DNA of 64,000 nucleotides from assembly GCF_029714425.1 (NCBI RefSeq), contig NZ_CP121668.1:7647501-7711500 (forward strand), written 5' to 3'. The notes under the pieces were generated by a model. It was not told where the DNA came from and searched no databases. It saw nothing but the letters and a program-made list of their open reading frames with translations. The number at the start of each line of letters is the position of its first letter. Position 1 is the first letter of the stretch. This document shows, piece after piece, positions 1 to 7,031 of the stretch. This stretch comes from Bradyrhizobium sp. CB2312. Its GTDB lineage: Bacteria; Pseudomonadota; Alphaproteobacteria; Rhizobiales; Xanthobacteraceae. The translations under genes and the position numbers were made by a program.

Positions 1-184
1 CCGAAACGCTGCGCCCATTCCAAATATGATTGATGAGGTCGTCCTTGCTGACGACGCGCTCCCTGTTGCGGATCAGATAGTCGAGCAGATCGAAAACCTG
101 CGGCGTGACGGCAACGACGTCTTCCCCGCGATGCAGCTCGCGCCGGTCGGTGTCGAACACGTACTCCTCAAAGAGATAGCGCAA
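1..184 (-). CDS. Winged-helix transcriptional regulator, N-terminal part (truncated by window edge)
   Basis: The first ~61 residues read as a Trans_reg_C (OmpR/CadC-type) winged-helix domain: a two-strand start with YVFDTDRREL, then TPQVFDLLDYLIRNRERVVSKDDL, the usual recognition-helix approach, and IWNGRSVS at the window edge. No upstream ATG is in frame; a TTG at 182-184 gives the family-typical start (M)RYLFEEYVFDTDRREL. In bradyrhizobia this N-terminal domain is commonly fused to adenylate cyclase or TPR modules, so the lost C-terminus decides the function. The regulator assignment is good; target and effector are unknown. Confidence 0.75.
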   Translation of the reverse strand, partial: MRYLFEEYVFDTDRRELHRGEDVVAVTPQVFDLLDYLIRNRERVVSKDDLINHIWNGRSVS

Positions 185-290
185 GATGCGAATCCCGTCG
201 GATGAGAACGCCCATGATCGGGGAACGCCTGGGCTTCGCCGGACCCCGCAAGATTAAGCTAGCGGTAAGGAAAATGTAAGCGGCCGGTCA

Positions 291-318
291 AGAGTGCCTG
301 CCGATCTTACGGCACTCT
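291..318. promoter_or_regulatory. 8-bp inverted repeat in the leader of the DUF1127 gene
   Basis: AGAGTGCC at 291-298 pairs perfectly with GGCACTCT at 311-318 across a 12-base loop, 38 bases before the DUF1127 start codon. It could be an operator or a 5'UTR hairpin. There is no T-run, so it is not a typical terminator. Function is inferred only from position. Confidence 0.3.
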
Positions 319-356
319 CCTGCAGGTGGAAAAACCCTCTCCTGGGAGAGATCGCG

Positions 357-662
357 ATGACCGCAGAGCTCGGCACCACGTGGCTGGAACGGACATCCGT
401 ATCGAGCCGGCATGTCTTCAGCTTCATCTGGAGATGTTGGAACGCCCTTCAGGAAGGCCGCCAACGGCGAAAATTGACCGCCGCCTTGTCCGACCTGAGC
501 GACGGAGAACTGATGGATATTGGCATGACGCGCGGCGAGATCGACTACGTCGCCTCGCACCGGGATACCGACCCGCGAGGCATCCGGTCCGGCGAATGGC
601 TGCGACAGCTGCCGACGGTGGACGGCCAGATTGGACCTGCCAGCGTCTACGCCGGGTCATAG
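357..662 (+). CDS. DUF1127 domain-containing protein
   Basis: A 101-residue protein whose middle (about residues 50-80) carries the DUF1127 pattern: RRKLTAALSDLSDGELMDIGMTR, i.e. L-x-x-L-S-D-x-E-L-x-D-I-G-x-x-R. The ATG at 357 is preceded by GGGAGAG at good spacing, so it is preferred over the in-frame ATG at 294. DUF1127 proteins are small, basic and often RNA-binding or stress/phosphate-linked in alphaproteobacteria; most are 45-75 residues, so this one has an extra N-terminal segment. It is isolated between a leftward regulator and the leftward tauE, implying its own promoter, with a short inverted repeat in the leader. Confidence 0.8.
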   Translation: MTAELGTTWLERTSVSSRHVFSFIWRCWNALQEGRQRRKLTAALSDLSDGELMDIGMTRGEIDYVASHRDTDPRGIRSGEWLRQLPTVDGQIGPASVYAGS

Positions 663-720
663 ACGCCTGAGGGCGACTTCCGGCTTGTGCCCGGGTCGAC
701 GTCTACCATTCAGGCCGGGG

Positions 721-1491
721 CTACGCGACGAGCTGCCGCGCCGCCGCCGAGATCATCACCAGCCCGCCGGTGATCACGGCGACGTCGAGGATCGCGGCGT
801 GGATGTGCACCGGCATCCGCTCGACGAAGGCCTTTGCCAGGAACGCGCCGGGGATCGCGATGCCGCCGATCAGCAGCGCGAAGGCGAGCACCTGCGCCGT
901 CACCGCGCCGGCAAGGCCGAACACGGCGATCTTGATGAGGCCGGTGCCGAGCGAGATCATCGCGTCGGTCGCGATCACGGCGGCGCCTTCGAGGCCGGCG
1001 GCCATCAGGAGCGAGAGCAGGATTACGCCAGAGCCGGAGGTGCCGCCGACCAGCACGCCGTAGCCGACCGAGCCGGCGGCAAGGCCGGTGTCGCCGATCC
1101 TGACCTCGCGGCGACGGAGCATGCGACGCAGCGGCACGCTCAGCATCAGCATGGCGCCGATCACGATCGCAGCGCCGGCATTGGTGAGGCGCGTGTAGCC
1201 GTAGGCGCCGAGCGCGGTCGTCAGCGCGGCGCAGGCGAGCACGATCAGCGCGCGGCGGCGATCGGCATGGCGGACATAGGCAACAGCGCGGCTCGCATTG
1301 GTCAGGATCGCGGAGATCGCGATGATCGGCACCACCGGCTCGGCGCCGACCAGCGGCACCAGCACCAGCGGCATTAGGGCGCCGGTGCCGTAGCCGGCGA
1401 GACCACCGATGATCGAAGCAAACAACGCCATCAACGCGACCAGCAAGAGCTGTGGGATCGAGATGTCGGCGAAGCCTGAGACGATGGTCAA
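721..1491 (-). CDS. TauE/SafE family sulfite/anion exporter
   Basis: A 256-residue integral membrane protein with repeated hydrophobic helices and the glycine-rich N-terminal segment GGLAGYGTGALMPLVLVPLVG typical of TauE/SafE, and a second related half beginning near GYGVLVGGTSGSGVILL. The family exports sulfite, sulfoacetate or related anions across the inner membrane. The start is a TTG at 1489-1491 overlapping the TGA of a cca remnant; a duplicated 5' copy at 3855-3953 begins with GTG at the equivalent codon. It was evidently the gene just downstream of cca before a 2.3 kb insert separated them. Substrate cannot be told from sequence. Confidence 0.85.
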   Translation of the reverse strand: MTIVSGFADISIPQLLLVALMALFASIIGGLAGYGTGALMPLVLVPLVGAEPVVPIIAISAILTNASRAVAYVRHADRRRALIVLACAALTTALGAYGYTRLTNAGAAIVIGAMLMLSVPLRRMLRRREVRIGDTGLAAGSVGYGVLVGGTSGSGVILLSLLMAAGLEGAAVIATDAMISLGTGLIKIAVFGLAGAVTAQVLAFALLIGGIAIPGAFLAKAFVERMPVHIHAAILDVAVITGGLVMISAAARQLVA

Positions 1492-1612
1492 TTTTTCTCA
1501 TCGCGGCTGACGCGTGCCGCAGCTTGATCGGCGATGGAAGCGAGTACGGCCTCCTCTAGTGGAAAATCGGCCGCAAGCCAAGCGTCCTCGGCGAGTGTCA
1601 ACACATGTCCGA
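1419..1612. repeat. Imperfect direct repeat, copy A (cca 3' end / tauE 5' end)
   Basis: These 194 bases align without gaps to 3881-4074; hand counting gives about 22 mismatches (roughly 89% identity). The repeat spans the last ~40 codons of cca, the cca/tauE overlap and the first ~23 codons of tauE. In this copy tauE continues intact to the left, while cca sequence stops at 1612. Together with copy B it brackets the OMP/AraC insert. Confidence 0.9.
1488..1612 (-). pseudogene. 3' fragment of CCA-adding enzyme gene
   Basis: Read leftward, this encodes GHVLTLAEDAWLAADFPLEE and the following residues to SRDEKN-stop, nearly identical to the last ~40 residues of the intact CCA tRNA nucleotidyltransferase at 3950-5206. 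Upstream of 1612 the reading frame stays open to 1679 but encodes unrelated sequence, so this is a truncated remnant, not a small gene. It is part of the 194 bp duplication. Confidence 0.85.
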
Positions 1613-1675
1613 CTTCACATTTTCTCAAGCAGGCGGCCGCCGGATGGAGCAGAGCGATCGGTCGCTCCGAGTGCG

Positions 1676-2560
1676 TCAAAACCGGAAGTTCATCCCCATA
1701 CGAACGATGTCGTAAGCGTTGCTGAACTTGACATTGACGAAGCCATTGCCGGTCGCCGGGCTCTGCACTGTCAGCTTCACGTTCTGGTGGCCGAGGTCGA
1801 TGTGCAGGTATTCGGCCTTGATCGTGACGTTCGGGAGCACCGCATATTCAAGGCCGCCACCGGCTGTCCAGCCGACCGAGGTCTGTGACGAGGAGCCGGC
1901 GAAGCAGGTCGTGAAGCCGGGACAGATAATCTTTGTGACGAATCCGGCGTCGACGGTCCCGCCCAACGGACCAATGATCGAGATGGCAGCCTGTCCCTTC
2001 GTTCCACCATAGGCGAGGCCGCCTGTGCCGAAAGCGAGGAAGCGGTCGCTCAACAAGTAGCCGATCCGGCCGCGCAGGGTGCCGAACCAGTCAAGTTGAT
2101 GGGAAGAGGCGGCCGAGAGAGGAGTGCCGCCGGTCGAGGGTTCCTCGAAAAGCGCGCGGCCTTTCACATTTGCGTATTGCAGATCGGCCTCGAAACCAGT
2201 GACCCAACTGCGATCAATCTGCCAGTTGTAGCCGAACTGCCCACCGCCCGTGAAGCCAGACCCGCGCAGAGATTGCCGATAGGCCGGATGGTTCACGGCC
2301 GTTTCTTCGGTCGCCTGCAAAGAAGCTATCGCCAGCGTGTCGGTAAACACGGTGCCTGCGCCGATCAGCGGATCTGCAGCAACATCGCCGGTGTAAGCCG
2401 CGCTTTTGTCTTGCCAACCGTAGCCGGCATTCACGCCATTGTACCATCCGGTCCAGCTATAGAGAGGGGCCGGCTTGGCCTTCACCGGCAGGTCGGCAGC
2501 CGACGCCGACGACAGCATCATGCCTGAAGCGACAACAGCGGCCACGATCAATCTTCTCAT
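1676..2560 (-). CDS. Outer membrane beta-barrel protein (Omp25/porin-family, OmpA-like barrel)
   Basis: About 294 residues from the ATG at 2558-2560: a Sec signal peptide (MRRLIVAAVVASGMMLSSASA, cut after ASA), then ADLPVKAKPAP and SWTGWYNGVNAGYGWQD, the classic opening of the rhizobial Omp25/RopB-like barrel family, alternating beta-strands throughout, and a C-terminal IVRMGMNFRF ending in Phe as required for BAM insertion. An upstream in-frame extension to 2695 lacks a signal peptide and is rejected. It is the leftward half of the insert between the duplicated cca/tauE junctions and diverges from the AraC gene. Role is probably structural/permeability; ligand unknown. Confidence 0.85.
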   Translation of the reverse strand: MRRLIVAAVVASGMMLSSASAADLPVKAKPAPLYSWTGWYNGVNAGYGWQDKSAAYTGDVAADPLIGAGTVFTDTLAIASLQATEETAVNHPAYRQSLRGSGFTGGGQFGYNWQIDRSWVTGFEADLQYANVKGRALFEEPSTGGTPLSAASSHQLDWFGTLRGRIGYLLSDRFLAFGTGGLAYGGTKGQAAISIIGPLGGTVDAGFVTKIICPGFTTCFAGSSSQTSVGWTAGGGLEYAVLPNVTIKAEYLHIDLGHQNVKLTVQSPATGNGFVNVKFSNAYDIVRMGMNFRF

Positions 2561-2791
2561 GTTTAGAAATTCCCAACAGGTCCGTCGTTCGGAAAGACTA
2601 CCGAGCCGCGCTTGGGTCGTCTTGTCCGCGAAGGTGCTGGGCTTGATCGAAACGGTACGGAGCCAGGATCGCGGGCGAATGTGATTTCGGCGCAACGGTC
2701 GGTAGCCGAAGTCTTGATCTATCCGGCACTGAACTTGACCTGAGATGCACGGCGGTCCGCTTTTGCATCACATCGGTGGACAGGTGGATGG

Positions 2792-3835
2792 ATGCCTTTC
2801 ACGCGGCCTCATGATACCAATGGAACCGGCGCGCGAGGATCATGGACGGATATGCCAAAGGTAGAATTTTCATCGGACCAGCTTCCATCCCACTTGAATG
2901 ACAAGGCCCGATTCCGCCTGTGGCACGAGATATGGATGGAACAACTCGGCAAGGCCGACATGAAGCACGCCGAGGACAAGCCATTCTATACCGCGTCGAA
3001 GAATGTCCTTTTTGGCGAATTGAGCGTCGGCCGGTTTGCCACGACGACGGGACACTACGTGCGCACGCGCAAGCACGTGACCAATGATCGCGACGACATT
3101 TTTGTCGGTTTTTATCGCAGCCCCCAGCCGCAATTATGGACTGTGGGAAACCAGGAGCTTGAGCTGAAGCCGGGAAGCGTCGTCGCCTACAACATCGCCC
3201 AACCGGTCTCGAGCTTTACGAACGGCCTCACGGCGTGGAATTTGGCATCCATACCTCGTGCGCAAATTCTGAAACTTGTTCCGCATGCCGATCATCGTTC
3301 GGCAATGTTGCTCGACCCAGCGAATCCCGCGGTACGGCATCTCGAGCGCACCATCAATTTTCTCCTCGAAGCCGATGAAGTCCACGAAGACCCGGAGTTG
3401 ACGCGGCGCGCCAAGGCCATGCTCGGAGACTTGATCGTGTTGGCGCTCGGCGCGCGCGGGGAAGTCGCGGAGATCGCGGCGGAACGCGGCTTGCGCGCCG
3501 CGCGGCAGCGCGAACTGATTGCAATCATTGAGAAGCGCTTCGCCGAGCCGTCTCTGTCGATCACGACCATCGCGGATGCTCTTAATCTGTCGCGCCGCTA
3601 TGTGAGCGATTTGCTGCTCGAAAGCGGCGCCACATTCTCCGAGCGCGTACTTGAATTGCGCTTGCAGAAGGCGCGGGCAATGCTGTCGGACGTTCGCTAC
3701 GACCACACGAAGGTGAGTGACATCGCCTTTGCCTGCGGCTTCAATGAAGTGACTTACTTCAATCGCCGCTTCCGCGATCACTTCGGCTGCTCACCGACGC
3801 AATATCGAATGGGAACGAACCACAGCGATCCATGA
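2792..3835 (+). CDS. AraC family transcriptional regulator
   Basis: A ~347-residue protein: an N-terminal AraC_binding_2/cupin-like region (DKARFRLWHEIW near residue 37, and a GFYRSPQPQLWTVGNQELELKPGSVV segment) and a C-terminal HTH_18 domain over the last ~100 residues with both helix-turn-helix motifs, SITTIADALNLSRRYVSDLL and VSDIAFACGFNEVTYFNRRF followed by GCSPTQYR. AGGTGG lies just before the ATG at 2792; an in-frame ATG at 2852 (MPKVEF) is a plausible alternative. It is divergent from the OMP gene across ~230 bases and belongs to the insert bracketed by the 194 bp repeats. Control of the OMP gene is possible but not shown. Confidence 0.88.
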   Translation: MPFTRPHDTNGTGARGSWTDMPKVEFSSDQLPSHLNDKARFRLWHEIWMEQLGKADMKHAEDKPFYTASKNVLFGELSVGRFATTTGHYVRTRKHVTNDRDDIFVGFYRSPQPQLWTVGNQELELKPGSVVAYNIAQPVSSFTNGLTAWNLASIPRAQILKLVPHADHRSAMLLDPANPAVRHLERTINFLLEADEVHEDPELTRRAKAMLGDLIVLALGARGEVAEIAAERGLRAARQRELIAIIEKRFAEPSLSITTIADALNLSRRYVSDLLLESGATFSERVLELRLQKARAMLSDVRYDHTKVSDIAFACGFNEVTYFNRRFRDHFGCSPTQYRMGTNHSDP

Positions 3836-3854
3836 TTGGGTTTGCAGTCGGGTA

Positions 3855-3953
3855 TCACTGCGCCGGTTTCGCCAAGCTGACAAACAACGCCATCAACCCG
3901 ACCAGCAATAGCCGAAGGATCGAGATGTCCGCGAAGCCTGAGACGATGGTCAC
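3855..3953 (-). pseudogene. 5' fragment of tauE
   Basis: From a GTG at 3951-3953 this encodes MTIVSGFADIS then ILRLLLVGLMALFVS, matching the first ~24 residues of the intact TauE at 721-1491, after which sequence diverges at 3880 and stops at a TGA (3855-3857). The GTG overlaps the cca stop codon, which is likely the ancestral cca-tauE arrangement. Too short to make a membrane exporter. Confidence 0.85.
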
Positions 3954-4074
3954 GATGTCCCGTCGCGGCTGACGCGCGCCGCAGCTTGATCGGCGATGGC
4001 AGCGAGCGCGGCTTCCTCCAGGGGAAAATCCGCCGCAAGCCAAGCGTCCTCGGCGAGCGTCAGCACATGTCCGA
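3881..4074. repeat. Imperfect direct repeat, copy B (cca 3' end / tauE 5' end)
   Basis: Gap-free partner of 1419-1612 (about 89% identity by hand count). In this copy cca continues intact to the right, while tauE sequence is lost left of 3881. The substitutions sit largely at synonymous positions of cca, as expected for two alleles diverged in related strains or an old duplication. Confidence 0.9.
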
Positions 4075-5206
4075 GCGCGGGCCCTTCGGCAAGACCACGC
4101 GCGATGAAATCGGCTGCCTTCAGCGGAAATTTCGGCGCGGTCCAGCGCTGCGGCAGCTCGGCGAGCGCACGCCAGCGCGACGAGCCGGTATCGCCGCCGT
4201 CCCGCGCCCAGGCCAGGAGCACGCGATCGAGATAGCGCTCCGCGCCGAGCCGGTAGAGCAGCCGCCGCGCATTGGCCTCGTCCTTGTTGGCGAAGCGCCA
4301 CCAGCGATGCCCCATCGAATCCAGCGCCTTTGCTTCGGCATTGGAGAGCCGCAGGCGCGTGGCGACGCGCTTGGCATCCTCGGTCACGGCAACCGTCAGC
4401 GCGGCGAGGCGCCGCGTGCTGCTGGCGGGAAGAGCGAGCTCGCGCTCGAGCGCGATCATCGCCGACAGCGGGCCGGTATAGGCGACGCCGCCGATCAGCG
4501 CCTCGGACAAGCCGCCCTCGGTCATCGCCAGCGCGGCGGCGGATGCGCCAGATGCCACCAGCAGCTTCAGCATCTCCATGCGCACCCGCTCGGCCGACAG
4601 GCTGGCAAGGCCTGCGCGTCCGCGGATGCAGGCGAGATAGCCGTCGCGGTCGGGCTCGCCGGCGCCGAAGGCGGCGTGGATGCGGAAGAAGCGCAGGATG
4701 CGCAAGAAATCCTCGGCGATGCGCTGGTCGGGATCGCCGATGAAGCGCACACGCCGCGCTTTGATATCGGCGATGCCGCCGACATGGTCGTAGACGACGC
4801 CGCTCGCATCGACCGACAGCCCGTTCATCGTGAAGTCGCGCCGCTCGGCGTCCTTCACCCAGTCGCGGCCGAACGCGACCTTGGCCTTGCGGCCGAAGGT
4901 CTCTGTGTCCTCGCGCAGCGTCGTGACCTCGTAAGGGTGCCCGTCGATGACAAGGGTGACGGTGCCGTGGTCGACGCCGGTCGGCACGCTCTTGATGCCG
5001 GCGGCCTTGGCGCGGCGGATCACCTCGTCCGGGAGCGCCGTGGTCGCGATGTCGATGTCGCCGGGCACGAGGCCGAGCAGCGCGTTGCGCACGGCGCCGC
5101 CGACCACGCGCGCCTCCTCGCCGTCGGCGTTGAGCAGCTTCAGGACGCGCGCGGTGCCACCGGAGGTCAGCCAGGGTGCTTGCGCAAGTAACGGCTCCGC
5201 GCTCAT
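3950..5206 (-). CDS. cca: CCA tRNA nucleotidyltransferase / poly(A) polymerase family
   Basis: A 418-residue class II nucleotidyltransferase that adds or repairs the 3'-CCA end of tRNAs. Near the N-terminus are GGAVRNALLG and GDIDIATTALPDEV (metal-binding DxD as DID), then RRDFTMNGLSVD (~residue 115), the DPDQRIAEDFLRILRFFRIHAAFG nucleotide-selection/flexible-loop region, and an alpha-helical C-terminal body. The Asn in GGAVRN replaces the more usual Asp but is common in alphaproteobacterial members. The ATG at 5204-5206 follows GGAGCG. It is preceded by DUF6111 (10-base gap) in a leftward operon. Its last ~40 codons are duplicated at 1488-1612. Confidence 0.93.
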   Translation of the reverse strand: MSAEPLLAQAPWLTSGGTARVLKLLNADGEEARVVGGAVRNALLGLVPGDIDIATTALPDEVIRRAKAAGIKSVPTGVDHGTVTLVIDGHPYEVTTLREDTETFGRKAKVAFGRDWVKDAERRDFTMNGLSVDASGVVYDHVGGIADIKARRVRFIGDPDQRIAEDFLRILRFFRIHAAFGAGEPDRDGYLACIRGRAGLASLSAERVRMEMLKLLVASGASAAALAMTEGGLSEALIGGVAYTGPLSAMIALERELALPASSTRRLAALTVAVTEDAKRVATRLRLSNAEAKALDSMGHRWWRFANKDEANARRLLYRLGAERYLDRVLLAWARDGGDTGSSRWRALAELPQRWTAPKFPLKAADFIARGLAEGPALGHVLTLAEDAWLAADFPLEEAALAAIADQAAARVSRDGTS

Positions 5207-5216
5207 CGGCCCGCTC

Positions 5217-5480
5217 CTATCGTTCCACGCCCGGCACGAGCTTGCCGTTCTCGATATGGGCGGGCGTGTAGGTCGAATCCGGCGCCGCGCCGGAGAAATG
5301 CGCGAGCCCGACCAGGCCCGCGATCACCAGCACCAGTGCCGCCAGGACGAGGCGCGCGACCACCGTGACCGGCCAGGACGATTGCACGAACAGGCCGGAG
5401 CGGGTGGCGGCCAGGAACAGCGCATAGACGGCAAAGGGGATGAGGAAGATTCCGATCTCGGTCAGAACCGTCCGGATCAT
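5217..5480 (-). CDS. DUF6111 family small membrane protein
   Basis: An 87-residue protein with two hydrophobic helices (residues ~8-27 and ~38-62, FLIPFAVYALFLAATRSGLF and VARLVLAALVLVIAGLVG) and a hydrophilic tail APDSTYTPAHIENGKLVPG typical of DUF6111. No function is known for the family. The start ATG overlaps the stop of the NUDIX gene by four bases, so they are translationally coupled in the DUF1285-nudix-DUF6111-cca operon. Confidence 0.85.
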   Translation of the reverse strand: MIRTVLTEIGIFLIPFAVYALFLAATRSGLFVQSSWPVTVVARLVLAALVLVIAGLVGLAHFSGAAPDSTYTPAHIENGKLVPGVER

Positions 5481-6148
5481 GATGAATAGATCCGCTCATA
5501 CAGCACACGCAGCATTCCGGCCGTCGCACCCCAGATGTAGCGTTCCGCGAACGGCATCGCGTAATAGAACCGCTCCATGCCGCGGAATTCCTTGCTGTGC
5601 ACCTGGTGGTTCGCCGGGTCCATCAGGAAGGATAGCGGCACCTCGAAGGCGTCATCAACCTCGGAATGGTTGATGGTGAGCTCGAAGCCGGGCCGCACTT
5701 TGGCGACCGTCGGCAGGATGCGGAAGCCGAAGGCGGTGCCGTAGAGATCGAGATAGCCGATCGGCTCGACGAAGTCCCTGGACAGCCCGACCTCCTCCTC
5801 GGCCTCGCGCAGCGCCGCATCGAGCGGCGAGGAATCGATCGCGTCGATCTTGCCGCCGGGAAAGGCGATCTGGCCGGCATGGTCGTTGAGATGGGCCGAG
5901 CGCTGCGTCAGCAAAATGGTCGGCTCGGGACGGTCCACCACCGCGATCAGGACCGCTGCGGGGCGCACCGGCTGCTCGCGCGCGATGATCTCCAGCATCT
6001 TGTCGGTGCCGGGATCGCCCGAAGCGGGAATGATGTTGGGATCGTAGAGGCCGGGCGGCACGTCGAAGCCGAGCCTTGCCCGCGAGCGGGCGAAGAAATC
6101 CGCCGCGCCGATCGCGACGGGCTCACCTCTGGGGATAGGCTTGTTCAA
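5477..6148 (-). CDS. NUDIX hydrolase, CoA pyrophosphatase type (NudL/YeaB-like)
   Basis: A 223-residue protein. The Nudix box is clear at about residues 97-120: GGKIDAIDSSPLDAALREAEEEVGL (G-x5-E-x7-REuxEExGu with Asp at the first acidic position), preceded by PTILLTQRSAHLNDHAGQIAFPGG, which matches the NudL/CoAse signature (LLTxRxxxLxxHxGQIxFPGG). The family cleaves CoA and its derivatives to phosphopantetheine plus 3',5'-ADP. Both ends overlap the neighbouring genes by four bases. Confidence 0.88.
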   Translation of the reverse strand: MNKPIPRGEPVAIGAADFFARSRARLGFDVPPGLYDPNIIPASGDPGTDKMLEIIAREQPVRPAAVLIAVVDRPEPTILLTQRSAHLNDHAGQIAFPGGKIDAIDSSPLDAALREAEEEVGLSRDFVEPIGYLDLYGTAFGFRILPTVAKVRPGFELTINHSEVDDAFEVPLSFLMDPANHQVHSKEFRGMERFYYAMPFAERYIWGATAGMLRVLYERIYSS

Positions 6149-6756
6149 AGCGCGGCCCTCACCTGCTCCGCGTCGGCCATGGCGAAGAATTCGCCGGCCG
6201 ACTCGACGCCGAACATCGGCTGGCCATCGACCATCCGCTCCTCGCCCATGTCAACCAGATCGTAATAGAGCGCGCGGGTCACCTTGGCCCAGAGGTCGGC
6301 GCGGACATGCAAGTAGGGCGTCAGCCCGCCGTCCTCGGCCTGCTCGAAGCGCAGCCGGTGCGCGGCATCGCATGTGACCCAGTCGTCGACATTGGTGCGG
6401 AAGCTCAGCACGCGATGGTTGTCCTCCCCGCTCTTCAGCATCTCGACCGCCATGAACGGCGCGTCGTCGACACGGATGCCGACCTTCTCCACCGGCGTGA
6501 CCAGGAAATGCTTGTCGCCCTCGCGCTTGAGGATGGTCGAGAACAGGCGGACCAGCGCGTGACGGCCGATTGGCGTCCCCATGTAGAACCAAGTACCATC
6601 GGAAGCGATTCGAATGTCGAGATCGCCGCAAAACGGCGGATTCCACAGATGCACCGGCGGCAGGCCCTTTTTGGCGCCTTCGGCACTAGCAGCACTTTTG
6701 GCGGCGGCAGTCAGCCCCTCAAGACCGCGATCGGCGCTCTGCCCTTGGTTCGCCAT
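6145..6756 (-). CDS. DUF1285 domain-containing protein
   Basis: About 203 residues; the core PPVHLWNPPFCGDLDIRIASDGTWFYMGTPIGRHALVRLFSTIL is the DUF1285 signature, followed by VTPVEKVGIRVDDAPFMAVEM. Function is unknown; the fold is reported as a compact beta-rich domain and the gene is conserved in alphaproteobacteria next to CoA pyrophosphatase and cca, as here. The ATG at 6754-6756 has AGGG upstream; an in-frame ATG at 6777 is a weaker option. It is the first gene of the leftward operon, so the promoter should lie just right of 6777. Confidence 0.85.
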   Translation of the reverse strand: MANQGQSADRGLEGLTAAAKSAASAEGAKKGLPPVHLWNPPFCGDLDIRIASDGTWFYMGTPIGRHALVRLFSTILKREGDKHFLVTPVEKVGIRVDDAPFMAVEMLKSGEDNHRVLSFRTNVDDWVTCDAAHRLRFEQAEDGGLTPYLHVRADLWAKVTRALYYDLVDMGEERMVDGQPMFGVESAGEFFAMADAEQVRAAL

Positions 6757-6794
6757 GGTTTGCCCTGACTTTGTCACTTGGCACGAATGTCGTT

Positions 6795-6810
6795 TGGCAC
6801 GATTGGTGCA
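6795..6810 (+). promoter_or_regulatory. Sigma54 (RpoN)-like -24/-12 promoter candidate
   Basis: TGGCACGATTGGTGCA keeps the obligatory GG and GC exactly 10 bases apart and matches the YTGGCACG-N4-TTGCW consensus at all but one position (GTGC for TTGC). It points toward moxR, whose start is ~220 bases downstream. No upstream enhancer site is recognised, and in GC-rich DNA such matches can occur by chance. Confidence 0.4.
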
Positions 6811-6838
6811 GGTCTACGTTGTAGTCCGGCGCTCGGTT

Positions 6839-6862
6839 CCACCCCGGATTAGTCCGGTGTGG
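6839..6862. other. Strong hairpin in the moxR leader region
   Basis: CCACCCCGGA (6839-6848) and TCCGGTGTGG (6853-6862) form a 10-bp stem with one mismatch and a TTAG tetraloop, ~30 bases after the sigma54-like element. There is no T-run. It may be an RNA leader structure or an operator for the moxR/DUF1285 divergent region. The remainder up to 7031 shows nothing I recognise. Confidence 0.35.
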
Positions 6863-7031
6863 AGGTCGCCACTTCGTGATGCCGTACATAACCCGAAGCC
6901 GATAAGGTGGGGATAGGTTAATTCAACGAATACATGGCCTTCCTGCAAGTCTAGCATAGGGCCCATGATCCAGCCGACGTGTTGATGTGACGACGCAAGC
7001 AAGCCGAATGGCCGGCTGAAGGAGCGAGCGA

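Noticed and set aside
1488..1679. A 63-residue leftward frame that might be a small gene
   Set aside because: Its last ~40 residues are a copy of the CCA enzyme C-terminus; it is a remnant within the direct repeat, not a functional small protein.
6145..7031. Possible riboswitch in the DUF1285/moxR divergent region
   Set aside because: Only one simple hairpin is visible; no conserved riboswitch core could be recognised.
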